From: Cyclobacteriaceae bacterium
GTDB lineage: Bacteria; Bacteroidota; Bacteroidia; Cytophagales; Cyclobacteriaceae
Reading direction: 5' to 3'
Assembly (NCBI GenBank): GCA_019638255.1
Contig: JAHBUD010000001.1
Location: 248,001 to 312,000, forward strand
DNA: 64,000 nt
The notes under the pieces were generated by a model. That model worked only from the letters and a program-made list of their open reading frames with translations, searched no databases and was not told the origin of the DNA. This document shows positions 32,683 through 41,108 of the stretch, one piece after another (the first letter of the stretch is position 1; each line of letters starts with the position of its first letter). The translations under genes were made by a program, and so were the position numbers.

Positions 32683-35625
32683 TCAGTTTCCTTTTTTCTT
32701 CTTCAGCAGGTTTTGAATTGTTTTGATTCCTTCTTCTGCAGCTTTCTGTTTTGGATCTTCAGTTATTTTAGTGCTATCGGTTTTGGTGGAGTCAGACTTG
32801 GAGCCTCCCAGGAGTCCGGATACTAATTCAGTCGCCTTCTTCTCGGCTTCCTGCTTAGCTGCCGTAGTGACAGCTTCTTGAACCTGTTGCTTCTGCTCAG
32901 TCATAATAACTTTTGGTTGTGGGCTCAATAGCGTTCCGCCTAAACCAATGTTGAGGGGAATCATAGCATTCGGATCGTTTTTCCCACCGGTATACTGACT
33001 AACAAAACTGTTGAATTGCGAACCCAACTTACCGGCTGGCACATCCATTTTTAAACTATAATCTATTGACCCATCCACGCCTGTACTACCGGTTACCGCT
33101 GTAGTGTACTGTCCGAACTTAACCTGAAAAGGTTTAACACTAAGTTTTCCATTCCTAATCGATGCTGACATGAGCACATCGCGCAACGTTACTTCGTTGG
33201 TATCGTCAAGTCGTGTAACCGATGTAATGCCAGAAATTAATGTCGACTCCTTTAATGCAGCCTGGGCAATCTTAACTAATCCGTCTGCATTGATTGTTTT
33301 AAGATCCGGCATCATATCCTGTAGCAGCTCTCCGCTAATCTTAAAATCGGTAGAAAAATTACCCGACATAAGTCCGGCCATAGGTGCATAGGCTTTCACG
33401 AGCGAAAAGCCTGCAGCGGCCTGGGCAATTGCCATGTTTTCGATCTTTAATCCAAAATCATATTTCGGATGTTGAATGTCTTTAGTGTCGTACGCTCCAT
33501 TCATGGTGAACGTACCTCCCAATAAACTAAATGACAATCCGCTGAGGTTGGCCACACCATCGCGAACAATGATATCGCCCTTAGCTTGTGTAATGTTGAA
33601 ATCCATCATCTTCACCGTGGCGATAGTTGAACGGAGAACAAAATCAATGTTGGTGGGCACAGGAATAACGCCATAGCTTTCTGTATGCTCGGTTGATTCC
33701 TCACCGGTATCAACCATGAACTCATTCAAATCCAGTAAGGTTGAATTGAAATTCATTGAGCCCTTCAGCAACTCATTTTTTCCAAACATGTAGCCGATAT
33801 AATTTGACACCGAGCCTGAAACATTGAAATCACTTTTGCCAATGGTTCCCTTTATCTGTTTCAGATCAATCTTACGCGGATCAAACGTCATCTCGGCATC
33901 CGATAAGCCAACAGCATAGGGCAAATCCGTTGCTGTGTATTTGAAATCCTTCAAGGAAGCACTACCGCTGGTGGGTAGCCGATCATAACGTTCGGCATCC
34001 AGGTCAGACATTTTTCCCTTGGTTTGTATATCGGCTTTAACTTTTCCGGCAACCGTCATTCCATCGAGCGGGAATATTTTGGTAATCTTTTCAAGGTCAA
34101 CACCACCATTAGCTTTGAGATCCCAAGTGTAGTCCTCCAGGTTTTGAAGCATCAGGTCTGCCGAAAAATTTTCGCTATCCATCGTCATTGAAAAATCATT
34201 TACCGCAATAAAAGTCTCGGCCATGCGTCCGGAAGAATTTTTAATACTGGCGTTAAATTTTAAAGCTTCCAATGGCAACGGGAATTCTGAAGTTTTAACA
34301 TAGCCATTTGCCAGTGCCATGGCGGCATCAATGGCAGGAATGGTTTTCTTCAAACTATCGTAAACCCCCTTCGCAGTCAGGTCGATGGAGTAGTTGCCGC
34401 GCATTTCCAATCCTTGCACCGGGAACATTTTGTTTAGCTCAGCCAAGTTGAGTCTTGCCTTCACGTTGGCATCAACGGTAGTTGGATAAAGCTTGCTGAT
34501 AAGCGCACGCGCATCAAATGGATTCGATCCAAAATCCATGTGGAGGTTTTTAATGTCGATAACAGTGTTGTCAATGATTCCGTCTTTGTTGTCGACCAGC
34601 ATGTCGAGATTAATGTTGCTGATGGGTGTTGGTAAATCAGGGTACTGGAACATAGCATTCAGTACATTCAGGTTTACATTGAAAGCCGGAAGTTGTGTAT
34701 CGCTATAAACTCCTTTTACAAAACCTGAGAACTTCAGGTCACCTTCGGTTTTGATATCACCGAATCCTTCGGAATACATACCCGGCACAAGCGAGAGTAA
34801 ACTTTTGAACGTATTCTCCGGGCTACTGAAGGCAATGTCCATGGCGTAGTTGTCATCGTTCATTTTGAACCAGCCATCAAAACTCATTACAAAATCATTT
34901 ATCCTCGACAAGTTTTCTTTAAAGGTGTATCGGGTATAATCTTCGCTGATGGAGATAACAGCATCAATGCTTGCCGTTTTATTGGTGAGGTATTCAACGC
35001 CATCGTATTTAACGGTTAACGTATCGGCAGTTGTTCGTGTCTTCAGATCGAATACATCTTGTGTAAAATCTCCGCTACCGGAGTGATTGACGCCTTTGAG
35101 ATCAAGTAAGAAGGGCATTGAACGATCATCGTACCGGATATCGCCATCGATAATCTGCCAGTGATCAATACCAAAAGAAAACGTTGATGGCTCCTCCGTT
35201 GATTCAGTGACTTCTTCGGCCGGGAAGGTGATGTCGTAGTTTGCACGACCATCCTCCAATACAATTACATTAATAAGGGGTTGTACCAACGTGATGCCTT
35301 TAAGCCTCAACTGATCACCAAAAAGTACATCTCTCAAATTAACTTCCACCTGCAATGCATCTGCCGCAAACAAATATTCGCCTGCAAAAGGCTCACGGTT
35401 AAACACGCCAAAATCCCGCATTTCAGCGGTAAGGTTTGGAAAATTCTTAAACAGGGTCAGGCTGAACTTATTCACATCAAAAACCACATCGGCATTGAGT
35501 GACTTGGCCAGTTCTTTATCAATACTCTCTTTTATTTTATCCTTGAAAACAATGGGGAGGATAAACGCTGCCGCCAAGAGCACAACAAACAACACTACAA
35601 TAGAAAGGAGGATTTTCTTAACCAT
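32683..35625 (-). CDS. AsmA-like envelope protein
   Basis: 980 residues. A single N-terminal membrane helix (LLSIVVLFVVLLAAAFILPI) is followed by a long, largely beta-stranded body with repeats of the AsmA kind: ITLVQPLINVIVLEDGRANY, NINLDMLVDNKDGIID, GLSFSLLGGTFTMNGAYDT, GLMSGNFSTDFKISGEL and an AsmA C-terminal part. AsmA relatives form long grooved rods that help move phospholipid between the membranes. A Lys-rich, acidic tail (SKSDSTKTDSTKITEDPKQK) ends the protein. It stands alone, with a gap of about 100 bases on each side. Confidence 0.9.
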   Translation of the reverse strand: MVKKILLSIVVLFVVLLAAAFILPIVFKDKIKESIDKELAKSLNADVVFDVNKFSLTLFKNFPNLTAEMRDFGVFNREPFAGEYLFAADALQVEVNLRDVLFGDQLRLKGITLVQPLINVIVLEDGRANYDITFPAEEVTESTEEPSTFSFGIDHWQIIDGDIRYDDRSMPFLLDLKGVNHSGSGDFTQDVFDLKTRTTADTLTVKYDGVEYLTNKTASIDAVISISEDYTRYTFKENLSRINDFVMSFDGWFKMNDDNYAMDIAFSSPENTFKSLLSLVPGMYSEGFGDIKTEGDLKFSGFVKGVYSDTQLPAFNVNLNVLNAMFQYPDLPTPISNINLDMLVDNKDGIIDNTVIDIKNLHMDFGSNPFDARALISKLYPTTVDANVKARLNLAELNKMFPVQGLEMRGNYSIDLTAKGVYDSLKKTIPAIDAAMALANGYVKTSEFPLPLEALKFNASIKNSSGRMAETFIAVNDFSMTMDSENFSADLMLQNLEDYTWDLKANGGVDLEKITKIFPLDGMTVAGKVKADIQTKGKMSDLDAERYDRLPTSGSASLKDFKYTATDLPYAVGLSDAEMTFDPRKIDLKQIKGTIGKSDFNVSGSVSNYIGYMFGKNELLKGSMNFNSTLLDLNEFMVDTGEESTEHTESYGVIPVPTNIDFVLRSTIATVKMMDFNITQAKGDIIVRDGVANLSGLSFSLLGGTFTMNGAYDTKDIQHPKYDFGLKIENMAIAQAAAGFSLVKAYAPMAGLMSGNFSTDFKISGELLQDMMPDLKTINADGLVKIAQAALKESTLISGITSVTRLDDTNEVTLRDVLMSASIRNGKLSVKPFQVKFGQYTTAVTGSTGVDGSIDYSLKMDVPAGKLGSQFNSFVSQYTGGKNDPNAMIPLNIGLGGTLLSPQPKVIMTEQKQQVQEAVTTAAKQEAEKKATELVSGLLGGSKSDSTKTDSTKITEDPKQKAAEEGIKTIQNLLKKKKGN

Positions 35626-35728
35626 AAAGGGGTCGTTTAAATCGTTGATTCACAAAATTGAGGTGTAAAATTACAAAACGAATTAATGGTAAATCGTTCC
35701 CACTACCGGATGAAAAAACGCTTTATCA

Positions 35729-37162
35729 CTAAATTAATTTTAACAACCAGTCCATAAGTTTTTGCCCTGTTTTGGTATAGGGGGGATACAGCATTTGAAC
35801 CGAGGTAAACCCGCTGCGCTGTTTTAAAACAGCTTTTTCGTTTGAAAATGCCAAAAAGCCGTAGTGGCCATGCGATTTGCCAATACCGCTGTTGTTTACC
35901 CCACCAAACGGTAGGTTATGGTGTAAGTTATGGATGGCACATTCATTCACGCAGGCGGCACCAGCAGAAGTTTCTTTCAATATCCGGTTACGCTCATTGC
36001 GGCTGTTGGTAAAAACATAGAGGGCAAGTGGCTTTGGCCTTGCGTTTATTTGCTGTATTACCTCCTCCAGCGAAGTGTAGCTGATTACGGGTAGTATCGG
36101 ACCGAAAATCTCTTCTTCCATGATTTGCGAACCGGCAGGAATGTTAGAAACAATAACCGGATGAATAAACCGATCGGCAGTATCAGTCTCTCCACCTAAA
36201 TGAAAATCCGCACCACTTTCCGCTAACTCCTTCAGTATTTTATTCAAGCGAGCAAAATGCTTTTCGTTAACAATGCGTGCATAATGGTGCGATTGCTGAA
36301 AAGGCTTACCTTCTTCCTTGAATCGTCCAACCTCTTCTACCAATAACTCAATAAACCTGGTTTTGACTGTCTCGTGCACGAGTACATAATCCGGGGCAAC
36401 GCAAGTTTGTCCGTTGTTTACAAATTTTGATACCGCAATACGCCTGGTAGCATCCTTTAAGTTTGCTGAGGGAGTAACAATGGTTGGCGACTTGCCTCCT
36501 AACTCAAGTGTTACGGAGGCCAGGTTCTCAGCCGCTGCCCGCATAACAACCTTACCGATAGCCGGGCTTCCGGTAAAGAATATGTGATCAAAAGGAAGTT
36601 TCAATAATTGTTGCGATACTTCAAGGCCACCTTCGCACACGGCTACAGTATGCTCTTCAAAAATTTCATCGCACATCTTTTTTATCAGTGCTGATGTATT
36701 CGGTGTGATTTCGGAGGGCTTAACAATAACACTGTTACCGGCAGCCAGGGCTGATACCAGTGGAACGATACATAAATTAAAAGGATAGTTCCAAGGGGCG
36801 ATAATGAGGCAAACGCCTTTCGGTTCAGCCATAACATAACTGCGTGTGCCCATCATCGATAAGGGTGCATCTACCTTTTGGGGTTTTGTCCAACGATTAA
36901 GGTTGGCTAAAGCAAAACCAATTTCATTCACCACGGTAAATACTTCTATTGCGTCAACCTCGGCTGCTGGCTTCTTGAAATCATCATACAATGCCTTTCT
37001 TAACAATGGCCGATGCGCTAAAACCCATTGCCTGAGTTTCTTTAGCCGGGTTTTGCGGGCAGCAATGGACTCAACCCGCAATGCAGGTAAATTTTGCTTT
37101 TGACGCTTGAATGTATCCTGAATCCAGTCGGTGATAAGCCTCTCTTCTATAACTGCAGTCAT
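35729..37162 (-). CDS. aldehyde dehydrogenase, class 3 / AlkH-like
   Basis: 477 residues. Key marks: CLIIAPWNYPFNLCIVPLVS, VIVKPSEITPNTSALIKKMC, HIFFTGSPAIGKVVMRAAA, VTLELGGKSPTIV with the general base Glu, KFVNNGQTCVAPDYVLVHE with the catalytic Cys, and LPFGGVNNSGIGKSHGHYG. The length and lack of an N-terminal extension match class 3 enzymes that oxidise fatty or aromatic aldehydes. The C-terminal LMDWLLKLI may associate with the membrane, as in such enzymes. It is divergent from the exported protein at 37404, with a 240-base gap. Confidence 0.92.
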   Translation of the reverse strand: MTAVIEERLITDWIQDTFKRQKQNLPALRVESIAARKTRLKKLRQWVLAHRPLLRKALYDDFKKPAAEVDAIEVFTVVNEIGFALANLNRWTKPQKVDAPLSMMGTRSYVMAEPKGVCLIIAPWNYPFNLCIVPLVSALAAGNSVIVKPSEITPNTSALIKKMCDEIFEEHTVAVCEGGLEVSQQLLKLPFDHIFFTGSPAIGKVVMRAAAENLASVTLELGGKSPTIVTPSANLKDATRRIAVSKFVNNGQTCVAPDYVLVHETVKTRFIELLVEEVGRFKEEGKPFQQSHHYARIVNEKHFARLNKILKELAESGADFHLGGETDTADRFIHPVIVSNIPAGSQIMEEEIFGPILPVISYTSLEEVIQQINARPKPLALYVFTNSRNERNRILKETSAGAACVNECAIHNLHHNLPFGGVNNSGIGKSHGHYGFLAFSNEKAVLKQRSGFTSVQMLYPPYTKTGQKLMDWLLKLI

Positions 37163-37403
37163 TGTAAAACGATTGTATGCCTAATGGCAAACATACCCAT
37201 AAAACGCATCTCCGTGAGTGTCCAAACTAACCCTAAATCATTCAAATACCATCCAATTGTGTCATTTACGGAAAAGCCAATGGTCGCTCAAAGAATCAAA
37301 TCAACCAAACTAAAAGACTCATTTACAAGTATTTAACAACTGCCTTGCAGGTATATTACTGAATTGTTAACTTTATTAACAATTTGTTAATGTTGAGTTA
37401 ACA
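37163..37403. promoter_or_regulatory. divergent promoter interval with clustered GTTAA sites
   Basis: AT-rich 241-base interval between divergent genes. Near its right end are two perfect inverted repeats: TTGTTAA-ctttA-TTAACAA at 37364-37382 and AATGTT-GAGTT-AACATT at 37389-37405, plus extra GTTAA words. The second overlaps the TTG start at 37404. They look like operators for a dimeric regulator or an RNA structure; no identity can be given. Confidence 0.4.
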
Positions 37404-38228
37404 TTGAGACACTGGGTAATCATATTGATGCTGTTTGGCGGCTTGGTTAGCGCTACTGACAATCGGTCATCGGAAAGGGACATCAGACGCTTGCCATCGG
37501 AAATACTGCAGCCCTACCTGGAAACAACTGCTGCTGCTTTCGATCAAAAGATGTGGGATTCCTTTGTGCTCAAACTTTCAAAAAAACATGCGAGTAAAGC
37601 GAATGAGGTTTCGTTTATACGGTACTTGTTCAATCAAACACATAATCAGTATCTAAAGCGATTCTCTTCCAACGCAACATTTGCTTCGGTATTTGCTGAC
37701 GGATCATACAATTGCCTGACCGGTACTATTTTGTTTTCTGTTCTGCTGGATCATTTTAAAATAGAGCACCGGATAATCGAAACCAACTATCACATTTTTA
37801 TCCTTATCCAGAATGATGATCTGTTGATTGAAATAACCGATCCCAACAACGGATTCATAACCGGTAAAGAAGATGTTGCTAACCGAATAGAAAAATACCG
37901 ACTTCAGGGTGTTGATCCTGTTAATCCGAGGTTAGCTTATTATGAATACTCCTTCGAACTCTACAATGAAGTCTCGGATGCTGAGCTGATCGGCTTGCTG
38001 TATTATAACCTAGCTGTTGACTCCTTTAATCAAAGCAACTTGAAAGAAGCTGTGCGTTACCTCAGTCGAGCCATTGAGCGTTACGCTTCGCCTCGTATTG
38101 AAGAGTTTGCTGAAATTCTTCTATTGGCCGTACACGAAAGTCGTTTGCAAACTCAGGAAAAAATCTTGTGCAAAAAGGAGCTTCAAACCATTCGCTACAA
38201 AGCAATGTTGGTAATGGCTGAACTCTGA
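37404..38228 (+). CDS. exported transglutaminase-like protein with helical tail
   Basis: 274 residues from a TTG at 37404. That start gives a good signal peptide (MRHWVIILMLFGGLVSA); the next ATG at 37428 would spoil it. SYNCLTGTILFSVLLDHFKI, NYHIFILIQNDDLLIEITDP and related spacing give a Cys-His-Asp set typical of transglutaminase/NlpC-like folds. The C-terminal half is helical and TPR-like (YYNLAVDSFNQSNLKEAVRY). Function unknown; it might cleave or link a periplasmic protein. It ends 10 bases from the convergent OmpA-family gene. Confidence 0.6.
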   Translation: MRHWVIILMLFGGLVSATDNRSSERDIRRLPSEILQPYLETTAAAFDQKMWDSFVLKLSKKHASKANEVSFIRYLFNQTHNQYLKRFSSNATFASVFADGSYNCLTGTILFSVLLDHFKIEHRIIETNYHIFILIQNDDLLIEITDPNNGFITGKEDVANRIEKYRLQGVDPVNPRLAYYEYSFELYNEVSDAELIGLLYYNLAVDSFNQSNLKEAVRYLSRAIERYASPRIEEFAEILLLAVHESRLQTQEKILCKKELQTIRYKAMLVMAEL

Positions 38229-38238
38229 AGGGAATAAT

Positions 38239-38937
38239 TTATTCGTGCATTATTCTCACCTCCACCCTTCTGTTTAATCTTCGAGCCTCGGGTGTACTAT
38301 CGTGAGAAAGCGGCATCGTTCCGCCAAATGCTTTTAATTTAATCCGGTGTTTATGTACACCTTTTGAAACCAGATAGTCACGCACAGCATCAACACGCTG
38401 CTGTGAGAGTTTCATATTCTTTGCTGGATCGCCCAGGTAATCGGTATGGCCTTCAAGTTGAATGATCATCGATTTATGCTCTTTCATCATGCCTACTAAC
38501 AGATCAAGTTCCTGATATGAATCCGGATCAATTTTCGCTTTCCCCTGTTCGAAAATCAGATTATCGAGACGCATAACATAACCTGCAGTATGTTTCTTTT
38601 CAGGATTGCCGGTAGTGTGATGCAGCTCAATGTCTTTGATAATCCTCTTCTCATCATTCGCTTCCACCGGATCAAGCATGTACTTCACAGAGGCATACCC
38701 TACAGCATCGACCGTTATTGAATAGCGTTCGCCATCAAAAAGTGGAAATGAAAATGTGCTGTTATTGATTACCCCCAACCGGTTTCCATAAGGAAGATTC
38801 TGATATGTGATGCGGGCTACAACCAGTTCTTTGGTATCTGCGTTGATGATTTTGCCTTGAACAATTACCAGGCTATCAGCTTGACTAAATGCTGAAACCG
38901 ATAGCGTGAAGAGTAAGCAATTGAAAAAAGCTCGCAT
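38239..38937 (-). CDS. OmpA-family protein with carboxypeptidase-like beta domain
   Basis: 232 residues. Signal peptide (FFNCLLFTLSVSAFSQ), a beta domain beginning IVQGKIINADTKELVVARIT, and a C-terminal OmpA-like peptidoglycan-binding domain: IIQLEGHTDYLGDPAKNMKL, LSQQRVDAVRDYLVSKGV and RRLNRRVEVRIM. It is a shorter relative of its upstream neighbour, lacking the long PD40 middle. The two genes are 11 bases apart on one strand, so they are co-transcribed. Role: probable anchor of the envelope to peptidoglycan. Confidence 0.9.
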   Translation of the reverse strand: MRAFFNCLLFTLSVSAFSQADSLVIVQGKIINADTKELVVARITYQNLPYGNRLGVINNSTFSFPLFDGERYSITVDAVGYASVKYMLDPVEANDEKRIIKDIELHHTTGNPEKKHTAGYVMRLDNLIFEQGKAKIDPDSYQELDLLVGMMKEHKSMIIQLEGHTDYLGDPAKNMKLSQQRVDAVRDYLVSKGVHKHRIKLKAFGGTMPLSHDSTPEARRLNRRVEVRIMHE

Positions 38938-38948
38938 ATACAGACCTT

Positions 38949-40982
38949 TTACAGTTTAACAATTTTAAACTCTACCCTTCTGTTTTTCCTTCTGTTCTCC
39001 ATATTGTTGTTGGGAACAGTCGGCTGACTCTCTCCAAAAAACTGAACTTCCACTCTTCCCTGATCGATTCCCTTGTCTGCCAGGTATTTCTGAACAGCTT
39101 TTGCCCTGCGCTCTGAAAGTCCAAGGTTGTAGTTCTCTTCACCAATATCGCACGTGTGCCCTGTTATGAGTACGCGCATTTCTTTACGCTCATTCATGAG
39201 GGTAACTATTCTGTTCAACTCTGAAAAAGATTCAGGTTTTAACACAGCCCTATCGAAATCAAAGAATATGTTATTCAGTGTGATCATTGCATTTTCATCA
39301 ATTCGTGCCACTTGTATCGGCTGAAGTGTGAAATCCTTGTTATCAATCACCATATCACTTGTGATGTTTCGCAAATCAAGATTTTGACTTTCAGAGATAT
39401 GATCTTTCGCTTCGGCACGCACGCCATATAAATGACCGGCCGGCAACTTAATTTCATATTCTCCGGTTTCCGGATTCGATTGAGCAATGCCTACGTCTTT
39501 GCCATCCGGCAATCGTTCATAAATAATTTTAGCACCAATGGGCTTGCCTGTTTCTGCATCAACAAGTTTACCTTTTACAGTAACCCAGGTTTCAGGGCTA
39601 CGCAAAATCGGAAGCTTAACCCTGAAGATATCCGTATTATTTTCAGTTACTCCACGGGAATAGTATGCGTAATCGCTATTGTTGGGGATATTGAAAAACA
39701 AGTCTTCCAGTGGGGAATTGATCTCGGGTCCAAGATTCTCCGGTTCTGACCAATTCGTCCACGTGTCATCCAATCGCTTAGATACATAAATGTCTGACCC
39801 TCCATAGCCGCTAAAACCATTGGAGGAGAAATAAAGTGTTATGTCATCAGCGGCCAGAAAGGGTGCTGATTCTTCACCGGCAGTATTAACAACATTGCCA
39901 AGATTTAGCGGTTCCGTCCATACACTGTCGGCCTTCATAAACGATACATACAAATCGCGGTCACCATTGGAGTCTTCCCGTTCAACAGAGAGGATCATTG
40001 TTTGTCTGTTGTTGGCCAAAAAATAATTGGCCTTCTCATTGAAATTGTAATCGTTAGTGATATTTAACGCTGTGGGTTTTGTCCATGTTCCGCCAACATT
40101 GGTGCTTACGGATACACCTGCCAGCATTTTGCCATTGTCCAGATATTTGTTGCCCAAAAGCATCAATGCCGTACGGCCATCGGGTGTGGTTGAACTTATT
40201 GAGTTAATAAAATTCGGATAGGCATTGTTAAACTCCGGCCCCATGTTTTTAGCCAACTGCCATTTACCATCGGCACCCAATTCCGAATACCAAATATCCT
40301 CCTTATCATTTATGCCCCCAACGTTTTGTGGGTGATTTCTACGACTGAAGTACAGTGTTTTGCCGTCCGGGGAAAGTATCGGATTGAGCTCGCTGTACTC
40401 ACTGTTTACGTTCTCATCCAATTGTTCGATGATAATACCCGAGGCCAATAGAGCAGGTTTCGGGATAAATGCAATAATCGGAATATGGGAATCAGATATG
40501 GCAACCGCATCAATACCGAAGTAATCGGGTACAGCGGCACCGTCAAACTCAATTTTTACTGCACTTACTTTGTATGGGGTTTTTTCAATAAAAATGTTGC
40601 GCATCATCGCCTTGATAGGCACTGCCCCGGGATTTAAGGTCATCACCAGGTATTCCTTGCCAGCTTCATCATACACCAGTACCCTGCTTATTGCACTTGG
40701 GTTATGCGATTCGGCCACGGCTATTTGCTCAATGCTTATAGGGGTGTCAAACCCAAGCTTTAGAAACTCCTTACGGTTTGGCTTATCGGGTGCCCAGGCG
40801 CTGGGATTCTGACCACCTGCCGGAAGAACGTTGGGTTTGCCTAACACCTGGCTGGCTGAGTACTGAACAGGGGTTAATTCTGAGGAGAACTCAATTACTT
40901 TTGATGCCCATTGAACCGTTTGTGCATGTGCACCAACCAGCCCGATCACCAAAAAAGAGAGAATTTGTAAACATCTTAGCAT
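38949..40982 (-). CDS. OmpA-family protein with PD40 beta-propeller repeats
   Basis: 677 residues from MLRCLQILSFLVIGLVGAHA at 40982. Signal peptide, then a discoidin-like N-terminal domain, PD40/WD40-like blades (LNPILSPDGKTLYFSRRNHP, SAPFLAADDITLYFSSNGFS), a carboxypeptidase-like regulatory domain (VKGKLVDAETGKPIGAKIIY), and a C-terminal OmpA domain (VLITGHTCDIGEENYNLGLS, ENRRKNRRVEFKI). Members of this PD40-OmpA layout occur in type IX-secretion-bearing bacteria, for example PorE in Porphyromonas, which joins the secretion complex to peptidoglycan. Whether this one does so is open. Confidence 0.88.
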   Translation of the reverse strand: MLRCLQILSFLVIGLVGAHAQTVQWASKVIEFSSELTPVQYSASQVLGKPNVLPAGGQNPSAWAPDKPNRKEFLKLGFDTPISIEQIAVAESHNPSAISRVLVYDEAGKEYLVMTLNPGAVPIKAMMRNIFIEKTPYKVSAVKIEFDGAAVPDYFGIDAVAISDSHIPIIAFIPKPALLASGIIIEQLDENVNSEYSELNPILSPDGKTLYFSRRNHPQNVGGINDKEDIWYSELGADGKWQLAKNMGPEFNNAYPNFINSISSTTPDGRTALMLLGNKYLDNGKMLAGVSVSTNVGGTWTKPTALNITNDYNFNEKANYFLANNRQTMILSVEREDSNGDRDLYVSFMKADSVWTEPLNLGNVVNTAGEESAPFLAADDITLYFSSNGFSGYGGSDIYVSKRLDDTWTNWSEPENLGPEINSPLEDLFFNIPNNSDYAYYSRGVTENNTDIFRVKLPILRSPETWVTVKGKLVDAETGKPIGAKIIYERLPDGKDVGIAQSNPETGEYEIKLPAGHLYGVRAEAKDHISESQNLDLRNITSDMVIDNKDFTLQPIQVARIDENAMITLNNIFFDFDRAVLKPESFSELNRIVTLMNERKEMRVLITGHTCDIGEENYNLGLSERRAKAVQKYLADKGIDQGRVEVQFFGESQPTVPNNNMENRRKNRRVEFKIVKL

Positions 40983-41108
40983 GAAGCCACTATAGTTTAA
41001 TTGAAGGAGTAAACTTAGCGAAAAATTCAAAATTGACCGAAAATATTACATCAAGCCCACCTAAACATACGAAACCAAGGCCAGCATCAAAACGGGCATC
41101 TGGGAATG

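Noticed and set aside
37094..37336. 80-codon plus-strand frame at the start of the aldehyde dehydrogenase gene
   Set aside because: It overlaps the firm 5' end of that gene and the promoter interval, with no family pattern.
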